64,000 nucleotides of DNA from Brevibacillus reuszeri (GTDB lineage: Bacteria > Bacillota > Bacilli > Brevibacillales > Brevibacillaceae), in NCBI RefSeq assembly GCF_002897295.1, contig NZ_BEXF01000012.1, positions 119,537 through 183,536 on the forward strand, given 5' to 3'. The stretch's first letter is position 1, and the number at the start of each line of letters is the position of its first letter. The notes beneath the pieces are model-generated. The model saw nothing but the letters and a program-made list of their open reading frames with translations, was not told where the DNA came from and ran no database searches. A program made the position numbers and the translations under genes. Of the stretch, positions 25,511 to 35,575 are shown piece by piece.

Positions 25511-27550
25511 TTACACCAAATTCAACCCGACCAGCAACAGGTCGATCAGCTTTATCGCTACAAAAGGAACCACGATTCCACCCAAGCCGTAGATAATGAG
25601 GTTGCGGCTAAGCAGCTTCGTCGCACTCATCGGCGAATACTTCACGCCCTTCATCGCCAGTGGAATCAGAATTGGAATGATAATCGCATTAAAGATCAGT
25701 GCGGACAAAATCGCACTTTGCGGGGTTGCCAGCCCCATGATGTTCAATGCACTCATTTGCGGAATGGCAAGCATAAACATCGCGGGAATGATCGCGAAGT
25801 ATTTCGCCACATCGTTTGCGATACTAAAGGTCGTCAAGGCTCCGCGTGTCATCAACAGCTGTTTGCCGATCGCCACGACCTCGATAATCTTGGTTGGATC
25901 GGAATCGAGATCGACCATGTTGGCCGCTTCCTTCGCCGCCACTGTTCCGCTGTTCATCGCCAAGCCGACATCCGCCTGTGCAAGGGCTGGAGCATCATTC
26001 GTTCCATCCCCGGTCATGGCGACCAGCTTGCCTTCAGCCTGTTCTTTGCGGATCAGCGCAATTTTGTCCTCTGGCTTGGCTTCCGCTACAAAATCATCCA
26101 CCCCTGCCTCACGGGCAATAGTCGCCGCTGTCAGTGGATTATCTCCCGTACACATGACCGTCCTGATACCCATGCGGCGCAACTCTTCAAAGCGCTCACG
26201 CATGTCGGGCTTTACGGTGTCTTTTAAATAAATCAACCCAATTATATTTGCTCCAGCTGCTACAGCTAGTGGCGTACCTCCGGCAGTAGCGATTTTTGCC
26301 GCTTTTTCCTCCAAATCAGCTGGGATGCTTCCCCCTTGCGCCAAGACGTACTGCTTGATCGCGTCCACGGCACCTTTGCGGATACTCGCTCCATTCACCA
26401 GATTTGTACCGCTCATCCGTGTCTCTGCCTTAAATTCCACGCCCTCAGAACCTGGTAGCGCTAGCTCTGTGGCATCCACACCCAACTTTTTCGCCAGCTC
26501 GATAATCGAGCGTCCTTCTGGTGTTTCGTCGTATATGGAGCTTTGTGCAGCTGCTTTGTTCAGCTCTTCTCGTGTGGCTTTGCCTACTGCCACGAATTCC
26601 GCTGCCATCCGGTTTCCGAATGTAATCGTTCCCGTTTTATCGAGAATGATTGTATTGATATCTCCCGATGCCTCCACTGCTTTTCCGGACATCGCAATCA
26701 CGTTGAACTGTGTGACTCGGTCCATCCCGGCAATTCCGATCGCGGACAGCAAACCGCCAATCGTAGTTGGAATCAGGCACACCAACAGGGCAACCAGTGT
26801 GGCGACAGGGATCGCTGCATGTACGTAGTTCGCGATTGGCGACAAGGTCGTGCAGACAATCACAAAAATAAGGGTCAGACTGACGAGCAGCGTATTGAGC
26901 GCAATTTCATTCGGTGTCTTTTGGCGCTTGGCTCCCTCCACTAGTGATATCATTCGATCGAGGAAGGATTCACCGGGATCTGTCGTCACACGTACACGGA
27001 TACTGTCACTCACGACACGTGTTCCACCTGTGACAGAGCTGAAATCTCCCCCCGCTTCCTTGATTACCGGAGCGGACTCACCCGTAATCGCCGACTCATC
27101 GACAGAAGCGACACCCTCTATAATTTCACCATCGCTTGGGATCAGCTCCCCCGTATCAACGACGACTACATCCCCTTTTCTAAGTTCTGTCGAGCTTACC
27201 ACCTGAATGGAGCCGTCCTTTGCGATTCTGCGCGCTTTTGTATCCTGCTTCGTTTTCTTCAGACTCGCTGCCTGTGCTTTGCCGCGTCCCTCCGCCAATG
27301 CCTCAGCGAAGTTGGCGAACAAAATCGTCACGAACAAGATGAGACTGACGACACCGTTGTAGATTGGAGCGGAGGCTCCCCCAAACAGACCGGGGAAAAT
27401 CGTCAGCAATAAAGTAATCACAAATCCTACCTCGACTACGAACATGACCGGATTTTTCATCATCACACGCGGGTCCAACTTTTTGAAAGCCTCCACTAGC
27501 GCCTGACGGTATATATCTTTGGGAAGCGCAGCAGTGCGCGTTTTACTCAT
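25511..27550 (-). CDS. kdpB: K+-transporting ATPase subunit KdpB
   Basis: A 679-aa P-type ATPase subunit. Visible are TGES (the Ser equivalent to the inhibitory phosphorylation site of E. coli KdpB), the phosphorylation motif [13 protein letters not shown], nucleotide-binding-domain sequence, [14 protein letters not shown], and [25 protein letters not shown]. It hydrolyses ATP to power K+ movement through KdpA. ATG lies 8 nt after AAAGGAGA. The gene is 43 nt downstream of kdpA. Confidence 0.96.
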   Translation of the reverse strand: MSKTRTAALPKDIYRQALVEAFKKLDPRVMMKNPVMFVVEVGFVITLLLTIFPGLFGGASAPIYNGVVSLILFVTILFANFAEALAEGRGKAQAASLKKTKQDTKARRIAKDGSIQVVSSTELRKGDVVVVDTGELIPSDGEIIEGVASVDESAITGESAPVIKEAGGDFSSVTGGTRVVSDSIRVRVTTDPGESFLDRMISLVEGAKRQKTPNEIALNTLLVSLTLIFVIVCTTLSPIANYVHAAIPVATLVALLVCLIPTTIGGLLSAIGIAGMDRVTQFNVIAMSGKAVEASGDINTIILDKTGTITFGNRMAAEFVAVGKATREELNKAAAQSSIYDETPEGRSIIELAKKLGVDATELALPGSEGVEFKAETRMSGTNLVNGASIRKGAVDAIKQYVLAQGGSIPADLEEKAAKIATAGGTPLAVAAGANIIGLIYLKDTVKPDMRERFEELRRMGIRTVMCTGDNPLTAATIAREAGVDDFVAEAKPEDKIALIRKEQAEGKLVAMTGDGTNDAPALAQADVGLAMNSGTVAAKEAANMVDLDSDPTKIIEVVAIGKQLLMTRGALTTFSIANDVAKYFAIIPAMFMLAIPQMSALNIMGLATPQSAILSALIFNAIIIPILIPLAMKGVKYSPMSATKLLSRNLIIYGLGGIVVPFVAIKLIDLLLVGLNLV

Positions 27551-27593
27551 CGAACTATCTCCTTTGCCTCTAGTTTCATGGGAAAAGCCGTAT

Positions 27594-29267
27594 CTATCGC
27601 AAGGTCAGCCACTCAGCGATCGGACCTAGTGCAAGTACAGGCAAAAAGGTCAGGGCACCCACAATCACAACGGTTGCGATCAGCAGCACCAGGAACACAT
27701 TGTTATCGGTTCGCAGCGTTCCCATCGTTTCTGGCACCGGCTTTTTGACGAGCATTGAGCCTGCCACTGCCAGCATGGCGATGATGGAGACATACCGCCC
27801 AAACAGCATGACCAGTCCCGTCGAAATATTCCAGAATGGCGTGTTGTCGCCCAGTCCTTCAAAACCGGAGCCGTTGTTTGCTGCCGACGAGGTGAATTCA
27901 TACAGCACCTGAGATATTCCGTGAAAGCCTGGATTGCTGATGCCAGCTGTCCCCATCTCGGTTGCCAGTGCAATCGCAGTAGGTGCCAGTATGATCAATG
28001 GATGGGCAAGAATCGCAATCGCAATCAGCTTCATCTCTTTGCCCTCAATTTTTCGTCCCAAAAATTCGGGTGTGCGCCCTACCATCAATCCTGCGATGAA
28101 GACTGCTAAAATCGCGTACATCAGGATGTTAACTGTACCTACTCCGTCTCCGCCAAATACGCAATTGAGCATCATTTCCCCGAGCGGCACCAAGCCGCCT
28201 AGCGGTGTCAGTGTATCGTGCATGTTATTGACGGTTCCAGTCGTTGCCGCTGTCGTTATCGCTGTAAACAGAGCACTTTGCGCAATGCCAAAGCGTACTT
28301 CCTTGCCTTCCATACTGCCCATCGCCTGAGACAAGCCCGCCTGCTCCAATGCCGGATTTCCATGAATCTCGCTGACATAAGCCGTAGTCAAAAAGACGAG
28401 AAACATTGCCCCCATCGCCCCAAAAATGATCCAGCCTTGCTTGCGGCTTTTTGCCATATGCCCAAATGCAATCGGAAGCGACGCCGGGATCAGAAACATC
28501 GAGAGCATCTCCAGCACATTGGTCCACGGTGTTGGATTTTCAAAAGGGTGTGACGAGTTCACTCCGAAAAATCCCCCGCCGTTCGTTCCCAAATGCTTGA
28601 TCGAAACGAGAGAAGCAACCGGCCCGCGTGCGATTTGCTGCTCGGCACCGCTAATCGTGGTCGCAGTTGCTGTCTGCTCCAGCGTCTGCGGTACGCCCTG
28701 GGCTATGAGTAACAGTGTCACGACTATGGCCAAAGGCAGCAGAACCCGAGTATGCGCCCGAACCAGGTCAACAAAGTAGTTGCCGATGCTGCGCTGACCT
28801 GTCAGCCCTCGCATAAATGCCATGACTACCGCAATTCCCGTTGCCGGTGTCGTAAACATCAGGTAAATGATAACCATCATCTGCGACAGGTAGGACAATC
28901 CACTCTCGCCGCTATAATGCTGGAGATTTGTATTCGTTAAAAAGCTGACCGCCGTGTTGAACGAAAGCAGTGGGTCCATCGCAGCAATGCCGCTCGGATT
29001 ACCAGGCAGCACCCCTTGAAGGCGAAGCAGGATGTACGCAATGGCAACCATGGCGATGTTGCTCATCAAAACAGCTACTGCGTACTGCTTCCAGGTCATG
29101 TCTGTCATGCGAATTCCGGACAGCTTGTAAATTCCTTTTTCCAGACCGCCGAAAACACGGTCCAGTCTTGTCGCATCAAGTGAAAACGCGTTAGCCAGGT
29201 ATCGCCCCATCGGTATCGCCAGAATGAGCAGCACCACCAAAACCAACGATATTTGTAAAAAGTCCAC
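27594..29267 (-). CDS. kdpA: K+-transporting ATPase subunit KdpA
   Basis: A 557-aa polytopic K+ channel-like subunit of the Kdp pump with the four degenerate selectivity-filter repeats ([60 protein letters not shown]). The chosen start is GTG 29267, 5 nt after GGAGGAG and leading straight into the first helix ([18 protein letters not shown]); the frame extends 6 codons upstream across the ribosome binding site. It follows kdpF by 71 nt. Confidence 0.95.
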   Translation of the reverse strand: MDFLQISLVLVVLLILAIPMGRYLANAFSLDATRLDRVFGGLEKGIYKLSGIRMTDMTWKQYAVAVLMSNIAMVAIAYILLRLQGVLPGNPSGIAAMDPLLSFNTAVSFLTNTNLQHYSGESGLSYLSQMMVIIYLMFTTPATGIAVVMAFMRGLTGQRSIGNYFVDLVRAHTRVLLPLAIVVTLLLIAQGVPQTLEQTATATTISGAEQQIARGPVASLVSIKHLGTNGGGFFGVNSSHPFENPTPWTNVLEMLSMFLIPASLPIAFGHMAKSRKQGWIIFGAMGAMFLVFLTTAYVSEIHGNPALEQAGLSQAMGSMEGKEVRFGIAQSALFTAITTAATTGTVNNMHDTLTPLGGLVPLGEMMLNCVFGGDGVGTVNILMYAILAVFIAGLMVGRTPEFLGRKIEGKEMKLIAIAILAHPLIILAPTAIALATEMGTAGISNPGFHGISQVLYEFTSSAANNGSGFEGLGDNTPFWNISTGLVMLFGRYVSIIAMLAVAGSMLVKKPVPETMGTLRTDNNVFLVLLIATVVIVGALTFLPVLALGPIAEWLTLR

Positions 29268-29338
29268 AACCGCTCCTCCTAACATTCCTGCAAAATCAGT
29301 TCAAATCCGATGTATCGAGCCTCTATCATCACACATGC

Positions 29339-29416
29339 TCAATATTTTTCCGGGTAGATCAACGCATGGCCCAAATACACGGAAAGTCCAGCCACGATCA
29401 CTAGCAGAACGATCAT
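29339..29416 (-). CDS. kdpF: KdpF small subunit
   Basis: A 25-aa single-helix peptide (IVLLVIVAGLSVYLGHALIYPEKY) ending in the PEKY/PEKF signature of KdpF, which stabilises the KdpABC complex. Its ATG overlaps the stop of the preceding 35-aa gene (ATGA), indicating translational coupling, and GGAGGG precedes it. Confidence 0.9.
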   Translation of the reverse strand: MIVLLVIVAGLSVYLGHALIYPEKY

Positions 29417-29520
29417 TTGTCTTTCCCTCCCTGTTCTCTGACCACCGCATCACAAAATTGGATGAGTGCGTAAAATACTCCGAATGATAATGCCAAGAGC
29501 AGTATGGAAACTACGTCCAT
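29413..29520 (-). CDS. 35-aa membrane peptide preceding kdpF
   Basis: Starts with ATG after AAAGGAGGAAACTGGG and encodes one hydrophobic helix (VSILLLALSFGVFYALIQFCDAVV) with a short polar tail. It is the first gene of the kdp operon and overlaps kdpF by 4 bases. Comparable tiny membrane proteins sit before kdp genes in other Bacilli. It may be an accessory Kdp peptide; the function is unknown. Confidence 0.7.
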   Translation of the reverse strand: MDVVSILLLALSFGVFYALIQFCDAVVREQGGKDK

Positions 29521-29648
29521 CCCAGTTTCCTCCTTTTTTAAAAATTCACCCTTTATTTAAACCAAGCCACCACTATCGCTAAGGCGTCCCTCTCGCTTAC
29601 CCTGTGCTCGTTTTCTTTTTGAAAAAACAAGCCTCCAGGTATAAAAAA

Positions 29649-29775
29649 TAGACCAATGCTTACCCCTTCCCCGTAGATCAACACAGCTCACCAGCAAAGA
29701 CGCATAGGCAAATACACTCGCCCACATCCAGCGGCAAAACGATCTTTTCTCGGAGAAAAAGTACTCATTGGTCTA
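29649..29775 (-). other. Kdp leader segment closed by a 10-bp inverted repeat
   Basis: TAGACCAATG and CATTGGTCTA (29649-29658 and 29766-29775) bound 127 bp. Read on the minus strand the right arm runs into a T6 tract, like a terminator. The enclosed sequence shares blocks with kdpF (GATCGTT-TGC, GTGTATTTG, ATGCGT, TTGATCTAC) and may be a decayed kdpF duplicate or a second structured leader domain. It has no good ORF. Confidence 0.45.
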
Positions 29776-29921
29776 CCTAACGCCCAGCCGACAATGGCAT
29801 TGCCTTCTTTGCGTTTTGTCTCCCGTTTCCTTTTTCGTCGCACATATATTCTGTTTTTGGGCAAAACGAAAAGACCTGCAAAATGATTTGAATCACACCT
29901 CTTGCCATCCGATGGGATAAC

Positions 29922-29947
29922 AAAAAGGCCTCCTCAAATAGGCGGTC
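29922..29947 (-). terminator. Riboswitch-linked terminator
   Basis: On the minus strand an imperfect stem GACCGCCT-ATTTG-AGGAGGCC is followed by TTTTTG. Its left arm overlaps GGTCTAAAGACC, an alternative hairpin, so attenuation by the upstream aptamer is plausible. Confidence 0.6.
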
Positions 29948-29960
29948 TTTAGACCTCCCT

Positions 29961-30090
29961 CGCTTTAGCCGACGAAGTTAGCTGACGGGTAGGATGGCGA
30001 AAGAGCTTCTCATCCCTTCCACAAATGATTCGTGGAATTAACCCCTACTGATTGGGTCCTCCGTTCCCGAGTGCCTCGGGATTTGGCCAG
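29961..30090 (-). promoter_or_regulatory. ydaO/yuaA c-di-AMP riboswitch upstream of kdp
   Basis: Read on the minus strand the sequence carries the hallmark ydaO elements: GGAGGACCCAAT near the 5' side, GGGGTTAATTCC, GGAAGGGATGAGAAGC, and the 3' CATCCTACCCGTCAGCTAAC followed by TTCGTCGGC. This class binds c-di-AMP and turns expression off; it is known to control kdp operons in Bacillus. A terminator follows immediately. The kdp coding region begins about 440 nt downstream. Confidence 0.85.
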
Positions 30091-30270
30091 ATTTGCAATT
30101 GTTAGTTACGAGTCTCATTATACGTCCGGCATAATCGGTTGTTAATGTCCTGTTTTTGTCTTTTTAGCACGATTTATTCATTCTTTATCGATGTAAGCGA
30201 TTTAAAGCCAGTAAGCCTCATCCGCTCACGATATTTCATGGTTTCTCTTCTGTTTTCGCACAAGAGACTA

Positions 30271-30412
30271 GGTCGCTGACATGAGCTGAAAATCACCTGC
30301 CGGCGACCTTGTTGACAGCCCCACCAGTAGCTCGTTAAGATATAGCCATCTGAGCGCATAGCAAACCTATTGGCACAGGCAGGGCCTTCGATGTGCCCGA
30401 TCAGACAAGGGA
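30271..30412 (+). other. Possible structured leader before the MpsC-like gene
   Basis: Several pairings are visible: GGTCGC/GCGACC (30271-30276 with 30303-30308), CCTTGT/ACAAGG (30307-30312 with 30405-30410) and GGCACA/TGTGCC (30372-30377 with 30392-30397). They end about 15 nt before the ribosome binding site. I could not match it to a known riboswitch. Confidence 0.35.
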
Positions 30413-30435
30413 ATGACACATGGGAGGAATATGGA

Positions 30436-30807
30436 TTGGCCATCTCAAATAAAAAAAAGCTTGAAGCAGAAATCAGCGAAGCTTTTATCAAGTTCCAGCG
30501 CGATCTGATCGGCCGTGGACCGCAGGAGTCGAAAACGTACATAGTCGGAGACATGGTGATTGCCCGTTTTAAAGGTGTCCTCACCGTCGAGGAAAAGCAC
30601 CTGTCCAGTCATGAAAAAGGGCGCCGTATCGTAAAAGAGATGCGTGAGCTGCTGCGTGAAATGTACAGCGAGGAGTCAGAACAAATCGTAGAGCGGCTGA
30701 CCGGGTGCAAGGTATTATCCAGCCACAGCGACATCAGCACGAAAATGGGGGAACGAATCGAGGTTTTTGTGCTGGACAAGGATTTGGAAAAGCTACTTGG
30801 TGTGTAA
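30436..30807 (+). CDS. DUF2294/MpsC-family protein
   Basis: A 123-aa protein with the DUF2294 pattern: KKKLEAEISEAFIKFQRDLIGRGP, YIVGDMVIARFKGVLTVEEK, and the end SHSDISTKMGERIEVFVLDK. Members are annotated as the C component of the Na+-translocating MpsABC system, but many occur alone. TTG at 30436 is chosen, 7 nt after GGGAGGA; the frame continues upstream without a site. No mpsAB genes are visible. Actual function is uncertain. Confidence 0.75.
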   Translation: MAISNKKKLEAEISEAFIKFQRDLIGRGPQESKTYIVGDMVIARFKGVLTVEEKHLSSHEKGRRIVKEMRELLREMYSEESEQIVERLTGCKVLSSHSDISTKMGERIEVFVLDKDLEKLLGV

Positions 30808-30812
30808 ACAAC

Positions 30813-30842
30813 AAGCTCCGTCCCGGCAAACAGGCGGAGCTT
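30813..30842. terminator. Bidirectional intrinsic terminator
   Basis: Stem AAGCTCCG/CGGAGCTT (30813-30820 with 30835-30842), T-rich on the plus side, between the MpsC-like gene and the convergent ABC ATPase gene. Confidence 0.75.
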
Positions 30843-30863
30843 TTCCTTTTGATCAAATTGTAG

Positions 30864-31919
30864 TTACACATGCACTTCTACAAGCACCTGCTCGTCGTAG
30901 GAAAACCGCTCATTCACGTCAGAGACGACCTCCCACTCCTCCTCACCTACCTGGATCGAATACAGCAGCTCCCGCCCTTGGAATTGGACATGAGTCACCT
31001 TTCCTACGACACCGTCCGATCCTTGGTGCCAAGCCTTTAGCTTTAGCTGATCCGGCCGCACCGGCAGTACGCGGTGAGCGTGAAACGAAGCATAGTCGCG
31101 CGACACCGGTATCGGCTGTGTCTGCCCCCCTACTTTGTCCAGCAAAAAGGTATGTGGATTCGACCAGCTGCCTTTTAAAAAGTTGGACCGTCCCACGAAT
31201 TTGGCGACAAACAAAGACTCCGGTGCATAGTAAATCTCCTGCGGGGTACCCGCCTGCTCTACCCTTCCGTCCTTCATGACCACGATCTTATCTGCCATTC
31301 CTAGCGCTTCCGACTGGTCATGGGTGACATAGACGATCGACGTACCCAGCTCGCGGTGAATGTACTGAATTTCTTTTCTCATCTGCATCCGCAGCTCCGC
31401 ATCGAGACTGCTGAGCGGCTCATCCATCAGCAGAAGCGTCGGATTAAACACGATGGCGCGCGCCAAAGCTACACGCTGCTTTTGTCCGCCTGACAGCTGG
31501 CTTGGAAATCGCTCCTCCATGCCACCAAGTCCGACCATTTCAAGCATTTGCGCCACACGCGCCCTCGGGTCTTTTTTATACGCATCGGGCACCTGCTTTT
31601 GATGGCGTAGAGGAAAGGCTACATTCTCGTATACATTCAGATGCGGCCATAGCGCGAATGACTGGAACACCATGCCAATCCGTCTTTCCTCTGGCGGTTT
31701 GCGTCCGTCTGCGTCAGCCACCCGTTCATGATTGATCCAAATTTCACCGCTCGTCGGAGATTCAAAGCCAGCGAGTAAGCGCAGCAGCGTAGTCTTTCCG
31801 CAGCCGCTCGGTCCCAGCAGGGCGACGAACTCTCCTTGCCCAATTTGCAAATCCAGATTATGAAGCGCAGTTACACTGCCAAATTTTTTAGAAACTCCTG
31901 CTACCCTCGCACTATTCAT
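30864..31919 (-). CDS. ABC transporter ATP-binding protein (Fbp/Pot type)
   Basis: A 351-aa importer ATPase. Walker A is GPSGCGKTT, the signature LSGGQKQRVALARA, Walker B LLLMDEPLSSLD, H-loop VTHDQ. A C-terminal TOBE-like domain of about 110 residues follows, as in FbpC/PotA. ATG 31919 overlaps the permease stop (ATGA) and lies 7 nt after CGGAGGG; upstream codons of the frame lack support. It is the last of six same-strand genes and energises the associated permease. Confidence 0.9.
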   Translation of the reverse strand: MNSARVAGVSKKFGSVTALHNLDLQIGQGEFVALLGPSGCGKTTLLRLLAGFESPTSGEIWINHERVADADGRKPPEERRIGMVFQSFALWPHLNVYENVAFPLRHQKQVPDAYKKDPRARVAQMLEMVGLGGMEERFPSQLSGGQKQRVALARAIVFNPTLLLMDEPLSSLDAELRMQMRKEIQYIHRELGTSIVYVTHDQSEALGMADKIVVMKDGRVEQAGTPQEIYYAPESLFVAKFVGRSNFLKGSWSNPHTFLLDKVGGQTQPIPVSRDYASFHAHRVLPVRPDQLKLKAWHQGSDGVVGKVTHVQFQGRELLYSIQVGEEEWEVVSDVNERFSYDEQVLVEVHV

Positions 31920-33658
31920 TGCTCTACCCTCCGCTGCCAATATCGTTTCCACAAGCCACCCGCTGTCAAAAGAAGCAGAATAGCTGCTACAATTAGCGTG
32001 GAAAGCGCCGTGCTGTAGGTCGTAGACCCCGCCTGCTCAAAGCCGAAAATAACGACGCCAATCGTTTCCGCGCCAGAAGTCCACAGGAGCGAGGACAGCG
32101 TCAGCTCAGTAAATGCCGTCAAAAAGACGAGGAACAAGCCCGTTGCCATTCCCGGTGCATAAAGCGGTACGAGAATTTTGCCCCATCTCGTCCAAAACCC
32201 ACCACCATTGATTCTTGCCGCTTCCTCTACTTCCTTGCCTACCTGCATGATCGAAACCGTACTGCTCTTTACTTGGAGAATCAAAAACCGTGTCACATAC
32301 GCAATCAAAATAAGCCAAACCGTTCCGTACAAACCGGGCTGCCAGCCGGGAATCGGCTCCATCCAGGTCAAAATCATCGCCAGACCAAGAACCATACCGG
32401 GCAATGCATACGGCAATGCCACAGCTCCTTCCATGATTTTGCCTGTAAACGAGGGGCGATTGACGCGCCAGTAGGCAAACCAAGTACCTGCGAGCACACA
32501 CAAAATTCCCGTCAGACTGGCAAGCATCAGGCTATTTCGAATCGCATCCCGTGTCCCTGCATGGTCGAACAGCACAAACGCAAAGTGCTTCCACGTCAAA
32601 TTTTCTGCGATAAACGGCAAGCCATACGCTTTTACAAAGGCAGTGGCAGCCATCGATAAGAGCGGCAATACGCCTGTTACCAGCATAAAGCCCCATACGC
32701 CCAGCTCCACCCAACCCCGTTTCGCACCCAGGTATCGCCGAATCGACTTGTCCTCCGCACTCGTCTGGTCAACCCGACTCTTGCGCAGCAAAAGCCACTG
32801 TACCCCGGTTCCAGCCAAAGCGACTACACCAAGCACAATAGACAGAACAGCAGCCTTGGCGAAAGCAGTCGGCCCGAATCCGATCACTTCTTCATAGATG
32901 AGTGTGCTGAGGACAGATATATTTTCTGGAATTCCTAAAAACGCTGGGATTCCGAAATTGTCGAGGCCGGAAATGAATGCAAGCAGCCCGCCTCCTGCGA
33001 TGCCAGGCAATCCAAGCGGCAGCGTAACCTTGCGAAACACCGTGAGAGCACTTGCTCCAGAAGAGTGCGCTGCCCACTCCAGCTCCTTTGGAATCCGGTA
33101 CAGAACAGACAGTGTCAGCATGTAAACCAGCGGATAATGGGTCAAGCCCATTACGACAATAATTCCGTCCAGCCCGTACACATTCCATATCTCTACAGGG
33201 GCTCCAGCCAGCCAGCTTGCTGCCCGATTGATGACTCCCTGCGGTCCCGCAAGCTGCGTCCATGCCAATGTCATGACGTAAGAGGGAATGAGCAGTGGCA
33301 ATAGCGCGAGTACATGAAAGGCCGGCTTCCAGCGAATATCGGTATAAGCGCACAGCCAAGCCAATGATACCCCGATCACAAGCGAAATGATGGTTGATGC
33401 ACCAGCAGCCGTAATGGTGTGACCAACCGCATCCCATGTACGCGCATGTGTCAGTACTTCTGCAAAATGAGCAAAACCGAGTCCTGTGTCCGTTTTCACA
33501 CTGAGCGCCATCAGCTTCCACAGCGGATAGACAAAAAAGAAGGCGACTGGTACCAGCACCATCCATGTAGCCGCCTGTTCCATCGACAGAGAAGCGGCGA
33601 ATTTACGCCGCTCTCCGATCTGCCGTTCAGTCACTACTGTCTGCCAGTTACTTGCCAC
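31916..33658 (-). CDS. ABC permease, fused double-domain (FbpB/AfuB type)
   Basis: A 580-aa membrane protein consisting of two binding-protein-dependent permease halves of about six helices each. The EAA-type loops are visible (EWAAHSSGASALTVFRKVTLPLGLPG and EAARINGGGFWTRWGKILVPLYAPG, quoted here as one loop per half). The fused arrangement is characteristic of Fe3+/hexose-phosphate importers of the Fbp/Afu group. The gene overlaps the 3' end of the binding-protein gene by 11 bases and starts with GTG. Confidence 0.88.
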   Translation of the reverse strand: MASNWQTVVTERQIGERRKFAASLSMEQAATWMVLVPVAFFFVYPLWKLMALSVKTDTGLGFAHFAEVLTHARTWDAVGHTITAAGASTIISLVIGVSLAWLCAYTDIRWKPAFHVLALLPLLIPSYVMTLAWTQLAGPQGVINRAASWLAGAPVEIWNVYGLDGIIVVMGLTHYPLVYMLTLSVLYRIPKELEWAAHSSGASALTVFRKVTLPLGLPGIAGGGLLAFISGLDNFGIPAFLGIPENISVLSTLIYEEVIGFGPTAFAKAAVLSIVLGVVALAGTGVQWLLLRKSRVDQTSAEDKSIRRYLGAKRGWVELGVWGFMLVTGVLPLLSMAATAFVKAYGLPFIAENLTWKHFAFVLFDHAGTRDAIRNSLMLASLTGILCVLAGTWFAYWRVNRPSFTGKIMEGAVALPYALPGMVLGLAMILTWMEPIPGWQPGLYGTVWLILIAYVTRFLILQVKSSTVSIMQVGKEVEEAARINGGGFWTRWGKILVPLYAPGMATGLFLVFLTAFTELTLSSLLWTSGAETIGVVIFGFEQAGSTTYSTALSTLIVAAILLLLTAGGLWKRYWQRRVEQ

Positions 33659-34748
33659 CCATCATCTCTCCAAATTTCTTTTTATCCGCCTCACGGGATG
33701 CTTCTAGTTCATCTGTATTTGCTGAGAGCGCTTTGATCTGATCTTGGGCAAGCAGTCCTTCTGGTGCCGCAACGCCTTTACGAATCGGCGTGTAGCCCAG
33801 GCTTGATGCGAGCTTTTGACCTTCCTCCGAGAGCACAAAGTCAACGAATGCTTTTGCCGCGTCCTGGTTTTTCGAAGCTTTCAAAATACCGATTGGCTCT
33901 GTAATGACTGGCACACCTTCGCTTGGATAGATCAGCTCTACCGGTGATCCTTCTTTTTTCGCTCTGGCTACCAAATAATCGACGACCATGCCGTATTCTT
34001 TTTCGCCGCCCGCTACACTTTTGAGCACGGCGCCATTTCCTTTGGTTACGGTCATTTGATTGGTTTTGAGTCCTTGGATGAAATCCCAGCCAAAATCGCC
34101 TTGGCGGGTAAGTACACCGACGTTGTAGGCAGCTGCCCCGGAATAAAGCGGGCTTGGCATGATTGCTTTTCCAGCAGCCTCAGGGCTCGTCAGTACTTTC
34201 CAACTGTCAGGCTTTGTAGTTACCTTGCTTGTATTGACTGCGAGGACAGTCGCCATGACTTTCGTTCCTGTATAGACACCGTCTGCATCCTTCCAATCCG
34301 CAGGGATGTCAGCAGCTTCTGGAGAGTTGTAGCCCATGAGCAAGTCTTGCTTTTTCAAGCTGGCAAAGGTCGGCGCGTCAGCTACCAGCAGCACGTCTGC
34401 TTTGACCTGTCCTGCCTGTGCCTCAGCCTGTAGACGGCTGATGACCTCCTCTGTACCAGAACGGAACAGCTCGACCTTTACCTCCGGATACTTTTTCGTA
34501 AAGCTCTCGATCAAAGCCGCTGCATCTGCATCTGGCTGTGATGTGTAAAAGCTCAGATTCCCCGCTACTTTTGGTGCTGCCGCCTCAGTTGTGGCAGCTG
34601 TAGTTGTTGCTGCTGGTGTGGCTGGTGCCGGCTTGGCTTCTGGTTGCGGCGAAGTGGAAGTGGACTGTGTACCACATGCTGTCAATCCCAAAACTGATAG
34701 TGCTGTGAATAGAGAAAGAGTCCATTTGTGGAGTTGAACACGTTTCAT
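33648..34748 (-). CDS. ABC substrate-binding lipoprotein (Fbp/Afu-like)
   Basis: A 366-aa extracellular solute-binding protein anchored by a lipobox (LTAC, Cys near residue 25), with an Ala/Pro/Thr-rich linker to about residue 60. The mature domain begins GNLSFYTSQPDADAAALIESF and has the family's ADVLLVADAPTFASLKKQDLL and GYTPIRKGV. The family includes Fe3+ binders (FbpA) and sugar-phosphate binders (AfuA). The adjacent Tyr pair that coordinates iron in FbpA is not apparent. Together with two phosphoesterase genes in the operon this favours an organophosphate ligand. That is inference. ATG lies 7 nt after AGGAGGA. Confidence 0.85.
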   Translation of the reverse strand: MKRVQLHKWTLSLFTALSVLGLTACGTQSTSTSPQPEAKPAPATPAATTTAATTEAAAPKVAGNLSFYTSQPDADAAALIESFTKKYPEVKVELFRSGTEEVISRLQAEAQAGQVKADVLLVADAPTFASLKKQDLLMGYNSPEAADIPADWKDADGVYTGTKVMATVLAVNTSKVTTKPDSWKVLTSPEAAGKAIMPSPLYSGAAAYNVGVLTRQGDFGWDFIQGLKTNQMTVTKGNGAVLKSVAGGEKEYGMVVDYLVARAKKEGSPVELIYPSEGVPVITEPIGILKASKNQDAAKAFVDFVLSEEGQKLASSLGYTPIRKGVAAPEGLLAQDQIKALSANTDELEASREADKKKFGEMMGGK

Positions 34749-34780
34749 TTTCTATTTCCTCCTAATCATGAGTGGGCATG

Positions 34781-35560
34781 CTATGAGCTTTGTTTCGTAC
34801 CTTGAAACCACTTTCCAATCTTTGCTTTCATTGCCGTATTCGTCATATTCAGCTGAAGCGGTGTGATGGTGATGTAGCCATCTCGCAGCTTGTAATAATC
34901 AGATTCCTCGTCTTCAAAATGCAGCTCGGTCAAATGATCAGAGAGCCAGTAGCAGAGGTATCCCTGGGGATCATTCAAGCCGACATACTGATAGCGCAAA
35001 ACGTCCATCGCAAGCGGCGTAACAGCGACTCCCTTTACCATTTCTTTTGACAGATACGGGAGATTGATGTTCAATACCGTTTCTGGAGTGAGCTTGTGCC
35101 TCAAGAGTGTCTCAAACACTTCATAAGCGAGCGGCTCCACGATCGAAAAGGATGGGTTCGGCTTCAGTGTCGCCAGAGAAATCGCAATCGAAGGAATCTG
35201 GTACATCGCGCCTTCGATTGCAGCTGAGATCGTTCCGGAGTAAAATACATCCCGCCCCAGATTAGGACCACGGTTAATTCCAGAAACAATGACATCGGGC
35301 TTTTCCTTGAGAATGACTTCAAGCGCCATTTTGACGCAATCGGCCGGGGTGCCATTGACCGCCCAAGCCTCTAATGAAGTATCGAAAAAGTTCACTTTAT
35401 TTGCCTTTACAGGCGATTTCAGCGTAATCGCGTGACTGATTGCGCTACGTTCTTGATCGGGACAGACGATGGATACATTGCCAAATGGCTGTAAAGCCTG
35501 TGCTAAACAAAGTACGCCGTTGGAAAAGATCCCATCGTCATTCGTGACGAGAATATTCAA
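34781..35560 (-). CDS. surE: 5'/3'-nucleotidase SurE
   Basis: A 259-aa SurE-family phosphatase. The N-terminal NILVTNDDGIFSNG holds the metal-binding DD pair, followed by CPDQERSAIS, VNGTPADCVKMAL and VSGINRGPNLGRDVFYSGT. SurE removes phosphate from nucleoside monophosphates and other phosphoesters. It begins with TTG after GGAGGT, whose site overlaps the end of the upstream gene. Its place between a TIM-barrel gene and an ABC importer is unusual, since surE is usually near pcm or rpoS, and suggests a catabolic role here. Confidence 0.92.
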   Translation of the reverse strand: MNILVTNDDGIFSNGVLCLAQALQPFGNVSIVCPDQERSAISHAITLKSPVKANKVNFFDTSLEAWAVNGTPADCVKMALEVILKEKPDVIVSGINRGPNLGRDVFYSGTISAAIEGAMYQIPSIAISLATLKPNPSFSIVEPLAYEVFETLLRHKLTPETVLNINLPYLSKEMVKGVAVTPLAMDVLRYQYVGLNDPQGYLCYWLSDHLTELHFEDEESDYYKLRDGYITITPLQLNMTNTAMKAKIGKWFQGTKQSS

Positions 35561-35575
35561 TGTGTAATAAACCTC

